From contig CM064861.1 of assembly GCA_032719365.1 (NCBI GenBank), positions 76,690,863 to 76,754,862 of the forward strand: a stretch of DNA of 64,000 bases, written 5' to 3'. The notes below the pieces were generated by a model that ran no database searches, had not been told where the DNA came from, and saw only the letters and a program-made list of their open reading frames with translations. Below, in pieces: positions 1-13,160 of this stretch; position 1 is the stretch's first letter; every line of letters starts with the position of its first letter. A program made the translations under genes and the position numbers. The DNA comes from Prinsepia uniflora. Taxonomy: Eukaryota > Streptophyta > Magnoliopsida > Rosales > Rosaceae.

Positions 1-3
1 CTA

Positions 4-3002
4 TGTAATGACCCGTCCTGAATTCCGAGATTAGATTAGTGACTAATAGAGGATTAGTGAGATAAATCGGTGATTAGTTAAGCGAAATCGGACGGATGGT
101 GTAAAATGACCGTTTTGCCCCTAGTCTTGGGCAAAATGTTGACTTTTGACTCAGGGAGTCAAATGTACGAGGAAAGATGATTGTGACGTAGATCGGGACG
201 TCATGAGTCCGTAGACAAGCGGCACATCGAAATCGGACGTTCGACAGGAAAGTTACGGTTCACGGAAGTTCAGGGAAACTATTGCACGAATTACGAGAGG
301 AATTACATTTATCCTGTTGTAGGTCCAGATATTTGTTGAGGCCTAATGGATGAGTGACAAGTGTCACTCATCCGATTGATTCTTAACCCCAAATTGTGGA
401 TCTAAAGGGTGATTGGATAGTTTAGGATTAAAATATTGTTATTTTATTATTTTACATTATATTTTCCCTCTCATTTCTCTCTCGTCTTCCCCGTGCACAT
501 ACCTTCAACATCTTCATTGTTTTCTTCTTAAAACCATGAACTTCCCACAAACACTAGCCCCTCCAAACCTCACCCTTAGTATTTGGTGTGTGAATTAAAA
601 AAAGAGTGTAAGGTGTGGCATTGATGGTGGTGTTGTCGACGTGGACCGTCGTGCACGATGGCACCAATTCGGAGGTAAGCGACCGAAAGGCTTGTTTTCA
701 ATTTCAAAAACGAAAAATCGAGTTTGGGCGAGTGTTGATCGATTTGAGTGGACCTAAAACGTTCTAGAGGTTAAGACGAGCTCAATGGACTCGAATTTGA
801 GGCCTAAGATGGACGGTAAGGTGAGATTGCCCGTGAAACTCGATTTTACAGTCAAACATGGTGAAGCTTGATTTATTGGTTTAAGGTTGAATTGATTAAT
901 TGGGTGAGTTTCTGAAGGTGACCAAGAGTCGAACAAGTTTGGAAGGAAGGCCTGAGGTGGCCAAAGACAGAGGAGGAAATGATGGTTTTGAACGATGAAC
1001 GGGAAGGTATGATCTCGACTTCCATTTTATGAATTAAGGACTTAGATAAGTAGGAAATTACTAGACGATACTATAGAAGTTGAAATAAATGAAAACGGAT
1101 CGAAAATGAGCAAGTTAGAGGCTTGAACCGGTCACGCTGGTTCGACCTGGACCGAATTTGCAGAACCGATCTTAACCCGGTTCGGCGAGATGACATGGGT
1201 GACTGGGTGCAGACGTGTGAGGCCCACGCGCAGCCCTTTTGGGCAGTGTGTGAGGGCGCATGGGGCCTCTTCTAGGGAAGTGTTAAACATGACTTTTAAT
1301 CTATTCGATGTAACAAAAATTTTGGGATTGGTTTCGTGTCGATCGGACATCATTTCCATATAGTTCGGGGTGTCCGAAGGTTTAGGATCGAGTTTAAAAA
1401 TGTTTAAAAATTCGAGAAAATTACGGGGTTTTAATGAGAGGTTAATGAGGAAGCTAGTAACCCTCTAGTATGATTTGGACAGGTTTGGGAGTCCCAGTGA
1501 CAGTGATTAGCCCGGGAAGGCTTATGGCCCGCATATCGAGGTAGCAACTAGCACGGTCTGCCAGTGGACCTTGTTTTCTAAACTGTGATGCATGCATAAA
1601 TGTTTATATGTTTTATATATATGATTTCTATCATGATGATTATGGTATTGGTGATTTACATGATTGCACGTGTTTCAGGGCGATTTACGTATTTGCACGT
1701 ATATCAAGGTTTATGGCTTTACACAGTGATTATAAGTGCTTGTGGTTTCGGTAATGGTTTAATGAAATGGTTTTGGAGTTGAAAAGGTAAATTCGGGCAT
1801 GAGACCCACATGTTTTGGAGACCCTCGCACTTGAAGTCCATTTTAGTTACATTATTCGGCCAGGGGCCCAATTGATTCGTGGATTGATGGATTGATTTCG
1901 GATTTGGAAATATGGAATCGGGCATGAGACCCATTTGATTTACTAACTCTCGGACTTGGATTCTATTTGATTTAATAAGGCATCGAGCTGGAGGCCCATT
2001 TGGTTTACAGAATCGGGCGCGAGGCCCAATTAGTTTACGAAATCGGGCATGAGACCGAATTGTGTTTTATGAATGTGATTTCGAGTCGGAGACCCGTAAA
2101 TGGATTTGGATTTGGAAAGAAAAGATTTCTGGATTCATGACGGTTTTATGGGAAATAGGGCATGAACCCTTTGAAAGATTTGAAAGGTTTTGAGAATGAT
2201 TGCGAAATGGTTTTTCATATACCATCCTTTATTTATGGATTGTCTTTTCCGGGAAGGGTCTTTGGCCTGGGTGGACCCCGGAGTAGTCACAGAGCACTAA
2301 CTGAGTGGAGTCGCCCCTGTGGGGTACCTTACTCTCAAGAAGGCATTTATGGATTATAACCCCCAGGGAGGGTCATTGATCTGCTGAAATTGACCTGGGT
2401 GGACCCTGAGGAAACTTGGGATTTGAGACCTTGGGTAGCACACGAGTAGCTTTGGAAACCGTGACAGAATTGGTTATATGATATTTGGTAAACATGACTT
2501 CTGGGATTTATGAAATGGTGTTTTGTGAATTGTAAATGGATTTGGGCAATGACCCACATACTCGGATTTACGGTTTTGGGCTGAGTTCCCACATATGGTT
2601 GATATGCTATGGATTTGGGTAGGGGCCCGTATGACTTGGATTTACAAAATTTGGGGCCGAGACCCTAATAATGGTTATTTAAGTAAATGGTTTGGTAAAT
2701 GGTTTTTGAATGCATGCATGCTTTTTAGTGAAGGGTATAAATGTCTTTTCGATAAATGTTTTTAATAAATTATTTGGTTTCGTCCACTCACAGCTTTTGA
2801 TGTTTTTAATGCCCTTCAGGTTGATCACGAATGTGGGCTATAGCAGAGACCGAGATATCACACTTTTCCTCCGAATCCATGCCCATTCTGGAAGCCCCGT
2901 TCTAGCTGAGGTTTCGGGTTATCCCTTGTTTGACACTTCGTGTCAGACGGGAGCATGAAACATACCGCGTAAATACCGGGGGGATTGGGATGGGTCGTGT
3001 CA
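4..3002 (+). mobile_element. Solo LTR, same family as the LARD element at 26186-35649
   Basis: The sequence starts TGTAATGACCCGTCC and ends GGGATGGGTCGTGTCA. These are the reverse complements of the ends of the two LTRs at 26186-29449 and 32399-35649, so this copy lies in the opposite orientation to that element. The five bases after it are cccta and the three visible bases before it are cta, consistent with a 5-bp target duplication and hence a solo LTR, not the end of a full element. No polypurine tract precedes it. It has diverged more from the other two LTRs than they have from each other. It interrupts the CACTA TNP2 gene. Short open frames inside it are not genes. Confidence 0.85.
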
Positions 3003-3007
3003 CCCTA

Positions 3008-4110
3008 GGTCTCAACCCAAAGAGTCAGATCTCTATTACGAAAGGTTGTTGAAAACAATTCTGCGAGAATTATACACTGGTTGTAAATCATTTTCAGTTC
3101 TAGGGGCAGTTGTGAAATTGATGCACATGAAATTTGAGTATAATCAAACGAACAAGCATTTTGATCACATGATGGACATCATCACTCGAATTCTCCATGA
3201 AGATAACAGTATTCCTAAAGATCATTATAACTTGAAAAAGCTTTTGAAGGATATTGGTTTAGGGTATGTGAAGATTCACGCATGTACGAACAACTGTGTA
3301 TTGTTTTACGGTGACTTCGAGCATCTCGAAAAATGTCATGTGTGCAATGAGCTTAGGTTTCGAAAGAATAAGATTCCGAATAAGGTATTGCTTTATTTTC
3401 CACTGAAACCAGGATTATAAAGATTCTTCATGTCTTCTCACACAACTCGTGATATGAGGTGGCATGCAGATGAACGCACTGATGACGATTCACTTAGGCA
3501 TCCGGACGATGGAGATGCTTGGAAGGAATTTGATAAGATGTATCCTAATTTTGCATCTGAGCCAAGAAATCTCATATTAGGATTTGCTACTAATGGTTTT
3601 AATCTTTTTGGAAGTTTTGCAATGCCCTATAGTACTTGGCCGGTAGTTTTAGTTCTGTATAACTTGCCACCTTGGAGATGCATGAAAAAATAATTCACCA
3701 TTCTTAGTACTTTAATACAGGAGCCCAAATCGCCGAGTAATTCAATCGACGTTTATTTGCGGCCGTTGATTGATGAGCTTGTGGATTTATGGGAAAATTG
3801 TGTATGAACCTATGATAAGTGTAGTGGAGAAATGTTCACGCTACGCCGTAATGTGCACAATTCAAGATTTTCCTACTTACGGGATGCTCACGAGATGTAG
3901 CAACAAGGGTTATCTTGCTTGTCTGACATGTGGACCAGGTACATCATCATTTTTGTATGCATCAAACGTATGATATCTGGGCGTGAGAAGATTTCTACCC
4001 TAGGATCATCGATTGCGGTATGCAGTCTGACTCATTCGATGGTAAAACAGAGTTACAGGCACGACCAAGAGAGAGGTCCGGTGAAGAGATACTGGACATC
4101 TTAAACAGTA
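3008..4110 (+). pseudogene. CACTA TNP2-type transposase remnant (Transposase_21)
   Basis: Translation in one main frame gives recognisable TNP2 motifs: LKKLLKDIGLGYVKIHAC, then a cysteine pair region (CVLFYGDFEHLEKCHVC), then the block MRWHADERTDDDSLRHPDD, PNLILGFATNGFNLFG-like and WPVVLVLYNLPPW, all diagnostic of Transposase_21. After the LPPW block the frame is broken by a stop near 3691 and frameshifts; later pieces such as FPTYGMLTRCSNKGYLACLTC continue in another frame. The 5' part of the gene lies beyond the solo LTR, outside the window. In a live element this enzyme would cut and join CACTA termini in the nucleus; this copy cannot make a full protein. Confidence 0.85.
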
Positions 4111-4439
4111 TTCCCACATTCATCTCAAAAGGCCCAAAACCTACCGAACAAGAAAACTGGACAAAAAAAGTTTATTTTTTCGGTTGCCGTATTGGTCAAA
4201 ATTCAAAATCAGGCACATCGCAGATCCCATTCATATTGAGAAGAATGTTGTCGAGAGCCTTGTCGGAACAATTTTACCTATTGAGAGGAAGTCAAAAGAC
4301 AACAAAAAAACTCGTTTGGATATGCAAGAGATAGGCATTTGACGACATTTGTGGCCAAAAGTTGTGAGTCGCAAATACAGCATGGCTCATCCAGGTTATA
4401 CATTTACGCCAAAAAAAAAATTCTTAAGTGGTTGTAGAG

Positions 4440-5300
4440 TGTAAAATTCCTCTATGTTTATGCATGCAACATCTCCCGAAATATTAGCACTGATGGTAGA
4501 ACCCTATCTGGCATGAAAAGTCACGACTATCACGTTTTATTACAACGACTCATTCCGATTGGCATTCAGCCTTATTTGCAGCCTACAGTTTTTGAGACGG
4601 TATTTTATTTGTCTCAATTTTTCCAAATACTATGTGCCAAGTCTCTAGTAAAGGTGGACCTCGAAACTATTAAAGAGGACATTGTCTATATTATGTGTCG
4701 ACTTGAGAAAATATTTCCACCAGCATTCTTTGATGTAATAGTTCATCTACTAATACATCTTCCAAACGAGGCAATCCAAACTGACCCAGTTCAATTTCGT
4801 TGGATGTACCCAATTGAAAGGCATAAAGTATTCCTAATACTGATACTATGTCCTTAATATACTGTTTATATTTGAATCATTTTATTTATTTCTTTGCAAA
4901 ATGTTAGGTACCTACAAGCGGTACATCCGCAACAAGACACGTCCTGGAGGCTCTATAGCGGACTCATACATTGCAAAAGAGTCACTTACATTTTGCGCAA
5001 TGTACCTTTGAAATGTTGAAACTACTTTCAACAGGGCCTCACGAAATGACGTTGGTGGTCAACATCTAGATCCCTATCTGTATTTGCCCAACCGGCAAAA
5101 CCATTCGGAAATGGTCCAATCTCAGAGCTTTTTATTAATATCGACATGGAAATGGCACATTGGTTCATATTAAACAATTGTGATGAAGTCTGACCTTTCC
5201 ATGAATAGCACGAGGCATTGATGAAGGCCCAATATCCTTCTAATTGAGAGGAAATGGACAAACTATTGTTTCCACTTTGGTTTTCCAAATATGTAAGTCA
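4440..5300 (+). pseudogene. CACTA TNP2 gene, DUF4218 region remnant
   Basis: An open stretch from about 4513 encodes the DUF4218 signature of the C-terminal half of CACTA transposases: MKSHDYHVLLQRLIPIG, a helical middle, then FPPAFFDVIVHLLIHLP and VQFRWMYPIER. After about 4857 the frame breaks and resumes near 4908 with YKRYIRNKTRPGGSIADSYI and LTFCAMYL, also typical of this family, with either an intron or an insertion between. The remainder to about 5300 is poorly conserved. It is the continuation of the transposase gene upstream and is not a separate gene. Confidence 0.8.
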
Positions 5301-5379
5301 AATATTGTATCAAATTATTTTCGACAGTGAAACAATGTAACATTGTGTGTTTTCCTTTCAAATGTCATAGTTGAAAGCT

Positions 5380-6075
5380 GACAACTTGCCTAAGTTCTGC
5401 AAAGAATTGATGCAGCTTGCAATTGGCCCATTTCGAGGAGAAACATACACTGGTTGTTACGTCAACTGAGTTAAGTTTGTGTGCGCAGAGCGTGATGACA
5501 AGTTGTCTACTCAAAATAGTGGGGTATTCGTGCTGGGGGATGGAGTAAATGCTGATACGGGGTTTTACGGTAAATTATTAAGTGTGGTGAAATTATTTGA
5601 TGCGGACCACAAGATTGTAGTCTTGTTCAAGTGTCATTGGTTCGACACGGATCCAAGTATCCCGAGCAAAATCATCAAAGATCATTTATTTACCTCTGTC
5701 AACACAAACATCTGGTGGTTTGAGAGTGATCCATACATCATCGCTAGTACAACGAAACAAGTCTTCTACGTTGATGATCCAAAAACTGGTGCTGGTTGGA
5801 AAGTAGTTGAGATGGTGAAGCATAGAAACATTTGGGAGTTGGAAGACCGGCACCATGAAGACGGTGGAGAAACGAAAAATGACGATTTTGTTTACCAGGA
5901 GGATTCCTCAGCACCCACCATAAACGTGGAAGGAGTACGAACCGACGACCTCACCCCTCACCCCGCCAGTTGCAATTGATGGCATTTTTATTGATCTCGG
6001 TACCTTAGAACCAATTGAAAGTGACACTGAGGAAACAAGTAGTAAGCATAGCTCAGATGATAAGGATGATTAGGA
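5380..6075 (+). pseudogene. CACTA TNP2 gene, DUF4216 region remnant
   Basis: The frame opening at about 5479 encodes a DUF4216-type domain: GDGVNADTGFYGKLLSVVKL, then VVLFKCHWFDTDPS, then YIIASTTKQVFYVDDPK and WKVVEMVKHRNIWE. This domain is the usual C-terminal module of plant CACTA TNP2 proteins. The frame ends near 5980 and acidic coding-like sequence continues in another frame to about 6070. The upstream stretch at about 5370-5475 (LKADNLPKFCKELMQLA-like) also belongs to the protein. It is separated from the DUF4218 block by decayed sequence and is not expressed as an intact product. Confidence 0.8.
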
Positions 6076-6277
6076 AGGGGATAGTGAAACTAACATTGAT
6101 TAATCGTTGTCTATAAAACCATTCAATATATATATATATACTTTTACATTATATGTATTTTTGTATTTTGTATTTTTAGATTTTATTTTTAATCTATAGT
6201 GTGTGCGTCGGCTTCATTCTTGCTTAGTAAGTTACAAGGTGTATTAATTGAGGATATTATTACTAAACACATACAAA

Positions 6278-6352
6278 ATCATAATTATGGAATGTATATA
6301 AATTATAATAAGATATATTATTATATTAAAATTGAATTATAATATAATTACA

Positions 6353-6396
<44 letters not shown>

Positions 6397-6770
6397 GGCT
6401 TGCTCGGCACACATCCGCTAGGCCAGGTTCATGTTGCCCGACGCATCAAGGGGATTCGCCGTGTAAGCCCCATTTTATAATTTTTTTTTTGTTTGGTATT
6501 TTTTGTTAAATATTACATATTTATTAATTATATAGGTTCATATTTAGACTAATATATCTTCATGTGAATTATATGTTAATTATAAATCACATAATTATGG
6601 CATGTATATAAATTATAATAAGATATATGTAATATATCCTATTATATTAAAATTGAATTATAATATAATTACAGAATTATCCATATAACATATATATGAA
6701 GGGCTTGCCCAACGCACATTCGTTGGGCCAGGTTCATGTTGCCCGGTGCAGCAAGGGGATTCGCCGAGTA
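6278..6770 (+). repeat. Two diverged copies of a CACTA subterminal segment
   Basis: A block of roughly 185 bp (AT-rich part, then gggcttgc, ggccaggttcatgttgcccg and ggggattcgccg) occurs at about 6278-6460 and again at about 6586-6768. The first copy contains an (AT)n run at 6355-6392. The GC-rich halves resemble the right terminal part of the same transposon near 13360-13450, so they are probably CACTA subterminal repeats duplicated internally. Confidence 0.6.
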
Positions 6771-6799
6771 AGGGTAAATGTTAAAGACTCATTAATCAC

Positions 6800-8479
6800 A
6801 TCTTCTTTTAGTATTTTCTCTATTTTCCCTTCATGGTTTGAGTGATCCAACCATCCACATTAATGAGAATCACTCATAGATCACATCCATAAAATTTTAC
6901 GGAATTTCGATATCCCGAGATTAGGTTACGGTGCGAAACAAATCGACGGTAACAAATCGTCGTATGTTCATCCAGGCCTTTAAGCCTTCCTAACGTCGCC
7001 ATTTTCGACAGGCGAGGTCTAAACACACCATATCACAAAATGAATGGTCGAATTTATCATATTCACTCGTTACCATATCGATCTAACCAAAAAACGAAGA
7101 TTAGTATTAAATATCCCTTCAGAAGTTCTAAGTGTTAATGAGTTGGATGGTTTTAGTATTTTCTCTATTTTCCCTTCATGGTTCGAGTCATTCAGCCACC
7201 ACATTAATGAGAATCACTCATAGATCATATCCGTAAAATTTTACGGAATTTCGACGTCCCGCGAATAGGTTACGGTGCAAAACGAATCGATGGTAACAAA
7301 TTGTCGTATGTTGATCCAAGGCCTTTAAGCCCTCCAAACGTCGCCATTTTTGACACGCGAGGTCTACACATACCATATCAAAAACTCAACAGTCGAATTT
7401 TTCATATTCACTCGTTACCATATCGATCGAACCAAAAAAATGAAGATTAGTATTGAATATCCCTTCAAAAGTTCTAAGTGCTAATGAGTTGGATGGTTTT
7501 AGTATTTTCTCTATTTTCCTTCATTTTTATTCTAATCAAACCATTCAAATTAATGAGAAACACTCATAGATCTTATTGGTAAAATTTTATGGAATTTTGA
7601 CTTCCCGAGATTAGGTTACGGTGCGAAACGAATCGACGGTAACAAATCGTCGTATGTTGATCCAAGGCCTTTAAGCCCTCCAAACGTCTCCATTTTCGAA
7701 AGGCGAGGTTTAAACACACCATATCACAAAATGAACAGTTGAATCTATCATATTCACTCGTTACCATATGGATCGAACCAAAAAATGAAGATTAGTATTC
7801 AATATCCCTTCAAAAGTTCTAAGTGTTGATGAGTTGGATGGTTTTAGTATTTTCTATATTTTTCCTTCATATTTCGAGTAATCCAACCATCCACATTAAT
7901 GAGAATCACTCATAGATCATATCCATAAAATTTTACGGAATTTCGACATCCCGAGATTAGGTTACGATGCGAAACGAATCAACAGTAAAAAATCGTCGTA
8001 TGTTGATCCAAGGCCTTTAAACTCTCCAAACGTCGCCATTTTCGACAGGCGAGGTCTAAACACACCATATCACAAACTGAACGGTTGAATTTTTCATATT
8101 CACTCGTTACCATATCGACCGAACCAAAAAACGAAGATTAGTATTGAATATCCCTTCAAAAGTTGTAAGTGTTAATAAGTTGCATGGTTTTAGTATTTTC
8201 TCTTTTTTTCCTTCATGGTTCAAGTAATCCAACCGTTCACTTTAATGAGAATCACTCATAGATCATATCGGTAAAATTTTATGGAATTTCGAGGTCTCAA
8301 GATTAGGTTACGGTGCGAAACGAATCGACAGTAACAAAACATCGTATATTGATCCGAGGCCTTTAAGCCCTCCAAACGTCGCCATTTTCGACATGCGAGG
8401 TCTATACACACCATATCACAAAATGAACTGTCGAATTTTTCATATTCACTCGTCACTATATCGATCGAACCAAAAAATG
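6800..8479 (+). repeat. Tandem array, about 345-bp unit, about five copies
   Basis: The marker cactcatagatc occurs at 6871, 7214, 7561, 7907 and 8253, giving periods of 343, 347, 346 and 346 bp. Every unit shares aggttacggtgcgaaac, a tcgtcgtatgttgatcc segment, ccctccaaacgtcgccat and the block ending tcgatcgaaccaaaaa. The array ends sharply before ttctctttattgaacacttgg. It lies between the two transposase genes of the CACTA element. Small open frames repeated on the minus strand are by-products of the repeat and not genes. Confidence 0.85.
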
Positions 8480-8897
8480 TTCTCTTTATTGAACACTTGG
8501 CCCGACGGATGTTGTATATTCGTCGGGCAAGGTGAATTTTCGCGAAAATTCAAAAAAACAGCCAAAAATTTCGCAAAAAATTGAAACTTCCATTCAATGG
8601 GGCCCAGCTAATCGTTAAAGCCTGCCCAGCGGATGAATGCGTCGGGTAACCACCCCAAATCACTTACAACAGACACGACCCTTCCCTTTCTTCTTCTTCT
8701 CTTCATTTCACAAAAACACACCCACTGGCATACTGCCTCTTTGCAACTCCTCAGCCCCCTCTCTCACTCCCTTAATCAACTCTCTCTCTCTCAATCAATC
8801 TCACCCAATCACTCAACTTCCTCTCTCACTCACTCCTAAACACTAAACCAAACCCCCCTAAACCTTGAACCCAAATACCCACAACCCACACCCGCGA
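8480..8897 (+). other. CACTA intergenic and leader sequence, no gene seen
   Basis: This stretch contains a hairpin-like pair, cccgacggatg and cgtcgggcaa, typical of CACTA subterminal DNA, then a CT-rich and CA-rich leader-like region. It is probably the 5' non-coding part of the TNP1-like gene, which resumes after the inserted LTR. No convincing coding sequence is visible. Confidence 0.45.
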
Positions 8898-11151
8898 TGA
8901 CAGGACCCGTCCCAATTGGACTTTGATAATCGTATCTGATACTTCTCCCGTTTGACAAGTCAACTGATGTGCCGAAAACACCCGCAACACCTATCAGACA
9001 AGAGATGACTATACTGATTTTCGCTCATGACTTCGCCTCTCGATCAGCCCCGAACGTCATGCCACGACCTGGAAGGTCATAAAAACATAAAAGGTGTGAG
9101 TTGAAAAAAAAATCCCTTTGAAAATACATTTCAAAATAGACTAGTTCCCCTCCAGTTATCAAACCATGCATGCATAGTAGAAAACATATGAACAACCGGC
9201 GCTTAAGCCAAACCACATGAATATCATCAAATCCCAGCTCTCAAGCCAAGCACATGTGAAAAGCATCAAACCAGTCACGAAGACCAAAACCCGTACTCAT
9301 TACCAGTACGCAAGGAACCAAATCAAACATCAAACCACACGACCCAATTGCACAATCAGTCACACAATCACATCCACACTAGGTGTAGGAAATCATTAAG
9401 CCACACTCTCGGGATCAGACACATCTCAGCTCAACCCTCGGGATTAGTCACATCTGGGAAAATACCACATCCCTAGGATCAGACGCATCCGAGAGGTACA
9501 TCCAGGCTTAGTAGCATCCGAGAAACCAGCTTACCGTAAAAGAAACTCACAAAGCCAACCACCAGGTTTTCACAAGGTTCTTGACTCAAAACCAAGACAA
9601 ACCATTTCCAAACAGGGTCTCAAGCCCAAAATATCGTTTGCACGTAAATCTGTAAAATCTCATCTGAAAATCATTAAGTAAGTTATGAAATCATTCTTGA
9701 CTCAAAACCCAAGTCAAAAACATCATTTTCAAACCTAAGCCTAGCCCAAAATATCGTTTTCACAGTTCATCGTAAATCGTGCATGAAAACTGATTAAATA
9801 ATCCATAAAATCAACAAGTAATCATATCGAATCATTATGCAATCATTGCAACTCAAATCATGCAATCAATCGTATAAAACATTTAACTATGCATGCATAA
9901 CCGTTTATAAAACAAACCTTCACTCATACACCGTCCAAATCGCTATGTTCCGTGCTGCACACTTTTCTGTAATTTCCGGTACTTTCAAGGAATCCCGAAT
10001 CCTGTCCAAAATCATCATTTGAGGTCACTAATGACTCAAATATAACATATTAAAATCCCCCAAATTTTTCGGGAATTAAACGTATCATAACACTTCGTAC
10101 CCTCGAAACAATATCGAGACGGTGTCCGATCGACTCGAAACCAACGTCAAAATGTTACATCGATTACATAAAATCACATGTTGATCAAACCTTGGGAATC
10201 TGCCACATGCGCCCCCACGCGACGCCGCAAGTGGCTGCGTGTGGAAGCCACGCACCGTGTACAGTACAACTATAGTACCCGTCTTCTCCACCCGTTTTCC
10301 TGTTAAATGGGTCCTGTTAGCCCACGGCTCGACCCGTTGATTTCTCCTTCAATTCGACATCGATTTTAATGATTTTTTCACTCAAATCCATCGCCTCAAT
10401 CCAATTTAAAAGTCTGTGCACTCAACACACGAAATCATCACCTCCAATCCATAACCTGAAACCATAACTTTTGGCCCACATTCAAACTTCCAATTCGAGC
10501 TTGTTTACAACTAATTCTGCATTGGGATACCTTCACGTTGCTCGTCCATGACCGAATAACACAATACCAATTCCAATTTCAACGATTATCCATCAATTCC
10601 CATGAATCGAACTCAAGTTTCATGGAGGATTTTCGGGTTCTTTCTCTGAGTTTAGGGCTCTGTCTCACGGATTCTTACATTCACCTTCTCATTGGATTCT
10701 CTACTCTCCATCTCCCTATCCTTCTTAATTCAATTGATCAAGCGAGGATCACTGATGCCTCAGTTTGGGGTAAGCGTAAAACCTCTGTTTTATTTTTCCT
10801 GTTATTTGTTTCCATGTAAGTGTAGAATTAGTGTTCTACTAACTACACATCACACACACGTGCACATCCATTAATTCATATCTATAAGGTGACATGTGTC
10901 ACTCAGATAACTAGGTGACTCACCCACACACGTGCACACCCCTGCTTGCACAAATTACTAAAATACTCATCACGTTCCTAGACGCGTAATTTTGTCATCC
11001 GAACTCCAAATTTAACATGCTGTCTGTTTACGGATTCAACGTCTCGAGACCTACCCAATGGTCTTGACAGAACGGCCAAAAAGTATCCCAAAATCGTCTT
11101 TTCCTTCCAATTTTTCAAATTTTTCCTTTTTCAAATTTTCGGGCCGTCACA
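8898..11151 (-). mobile_element. Solo LTR of a family related to the LARD element
   Basis: It begins TGACAGGACCCGTCCC and ends GGGCCGTCACA, and is flanked by a perfect 5-bp target duplication cgcga (8893-8897 and 11152-11156). There is no internal region, so it is a solo LTR. Parts match the LTRs at 26186 and 32399, for example cgagacggtgtccgatcga near 10117 and the ggtgacatgtgtcactca-type motif near 10890, but most of the length has diverged, so it is a sister family or an old copy. Plus-strand reading of TGACAGG puts it in the same orientation as the LARD element. Confidence 0.85.
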
Positions 11152-11650
11152 CGCGACCCCCCAAAATCGGACCACCCTTTTCCCTCCTCTCACTCTCAAT
11201 CTTTCTCTCTCGAGCTACTCTCCTCGTATCCTCATTGTAAGCCCTTAATTTCAGTTTTTATTTATTTATTTTATTTATTGAATTGTTTTTTTTGGATTCA
11301 TTCATCATATTGGATTCGTTTTTGGATTAATTATTATATTGTTTATTGGATATGAATTTTTGGATTGTTTTATTACTTTTTATATAGAATGTTATATTAG
11401 ATTGTTTATTGGATTGTTTATTGGATGTGAATTTTTTGATTGGTGTTTGTATTGAATGTTTTATTAGATTGTTTAGTAGATGTGAATTATTAGAAATATT
11501 TGGAAATTATCGAATTTTTTGTAATTTTAAAAAATTATTGAAAATTATTTACTTAGTTAACTATTTGAAATTATTGGAAGTTTTGGAAATTATCGATTTT
11601 TTGGTAATTTTTGGAAATTATTGAAAATTATTTAATTAGTTAACTATTGA
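11152..11650 (+). other. Leader or intron sequence of the CACTA TNP1-like gene
   Basis: After the inserted LTR the sequence is CT-rich to about 11240 and then AT-rich with imperfect repeats of ttattggattgttt and gaaattattgaaaatta. It behaves like the 5'-UTR and first intron of the following transposase gene. No coding sequence was recognised. Confidence 0.35.
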
Positions 11651-13160
11651 AAATTATCGAATTTTTGGTCAATTTTGACGATCGGGTGATACTAGGGCCC
11701 CGATCAGCGAGACGTCACACCAGCTCAAAACGACGGCAGACTCGTACTGCCCCTGAGGTTACTAGAGTTGACGTTGTAGAGGGAGGCGATGCACATATAT
11801 TGGGTAAGTTTAATATCGTATTGAATTTAAAACTTGTATATATTTCTTATACTATCATGTACTAATGTTAATCGAATTTGTAGGGAGTACCATAAAAGTG
11901 TGGGGCATTAGCAAGGGTTAAAGTCCCAACATATCTGCCGGTTAACACGAACGAAGATCTAGGTGGTGTGGGTGGAAGGACTTTGCGCACCATACCCCAA
12001 CGTGCATACTTTGCTGGTGCGGGAAATTGAGACGATTATTCGCGACAAATCGAATATGATGGCTGACACCTTCAGAGAACAAGACCCCTCGGAGCTCATC
12101 ATTTGTTGGTCTAGTTTACGGGTATGAAAAATTTTAATTTTTTATTTATTGTTTATTTAATTTTTTATAGCTTAACATACTTTAATATTGGATTGTAGAT
12201 TAATTTTGAATGGGATGAGACCAACGCCGCTCTAATGGAATATATCAAATTCCATTGGCAGAAGCGGTATTCTGACTGGAAGTTCCAGCTCCATGCCTAC
12301 TACGAGCACTGGAGCTCGCATGCTCTGACACTGACGGATCTCCTGAGGAGATGCTAGGGGACAAGTTGGTGGGGTGGCAATGGTTACGCGCGCATTGGAT
12401 AAGCGACCAATTTAAAGTAAGTTCATTTTTTCTATATTTATTGAATTGAGAATATTACTATACATACTTTCGTATTAGTAATAATTGTTTTTCTAATGTG
12501 CAGGTAAAATCAAAGGCCAACAGAGCGAACCAGGCAAAGAAGAAATTTGAGCATCACGAGGGATCGCGCCCCTTGTTGGCTCGACATGAGGCACGACGTG
12601 CGACTGGGTCCCTGATCTCGAAGGAAGAAGCCTTGGGAGAGGTTTATGCTGGGTGAGGCAATGAGGCAGCTGACGTTATTCACGTAAGTTTAATCTTTGT
12701 AGTTATTGAATATTTTATTGTTTTTAATTACGTTATTTTTAATTATTACTTAATTCAACTTTGTAGGCTGCCATGGTGGAGGACGTGCAACAGACTGAGG
12801 AACAGTGTACCCATCAACAACCTAATGTCCCGTTGTAAGACCAACAATCGAATCCTGGGACGTCGATTGACATCTTGAAGCGCCATTTTGGTCGACCCAT
12901 GAAAGTTGTACGGGACGCCGAAGTAGTGCTCTTTCGAGATGTCTCAAGCCGATCCTCGAGTTCATCTGGAGACCCTTCAAGCGGAAAATACGGAGCTTAA
13001 GGCTGGGCATGCACGCCTCGAGGCCCAACATGCACTTATTTAGGCCCAGCTTGCAATGCTACTCACCCAAATGGGTCAGCGTATGCCTGATGTCAATGGC
13101 TCACAGTCTCAACTGGATCCTAGTTGCCAGCTTACCCATGATGATACTTACCCACCATCG
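11651..13160 (+). pseudogene. CACTA TNP1-type protein remnant (Transposase_24)
   Basis: Scattered exons of a Transposase_24 (En/Spm TNP1-like) gene can be read. An arginine-rich N-terminal piece lies near 11690-11800. A block at 12199-12357 starts FEWDETNAALMEYIKFHWQ and continues with WKFQLHAYYEHW; it is followed by VKSKANRANQAKKKFEHHEG near 12505, a hallmark of the family, and then RPLLARHEARRATGS. A glutamine-rich tail with QLDPSCQLTHDD lies near 13105-13140. Introns with gt/ag borders separate the blocks (for example gtatg near 12120 and tgcag near 12503). A stop at about 12355 and other breaks make it non-functional. In active elements TNP1 binds subterminal repeats and assists TNP2. Confidence 0.8.

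Noticed and set aside
6800..8479. Regular repeats as a CRISPR array
   Set aside because: The unit is about 345 bp with no spacer structure, and the DNA is plant nuclear.
8633..8846. Two overlapping short frames rich in Ser, Leu and His
   Set aside because: They come from a CT- and CA-rich leader-like stretch and show no protein family features.
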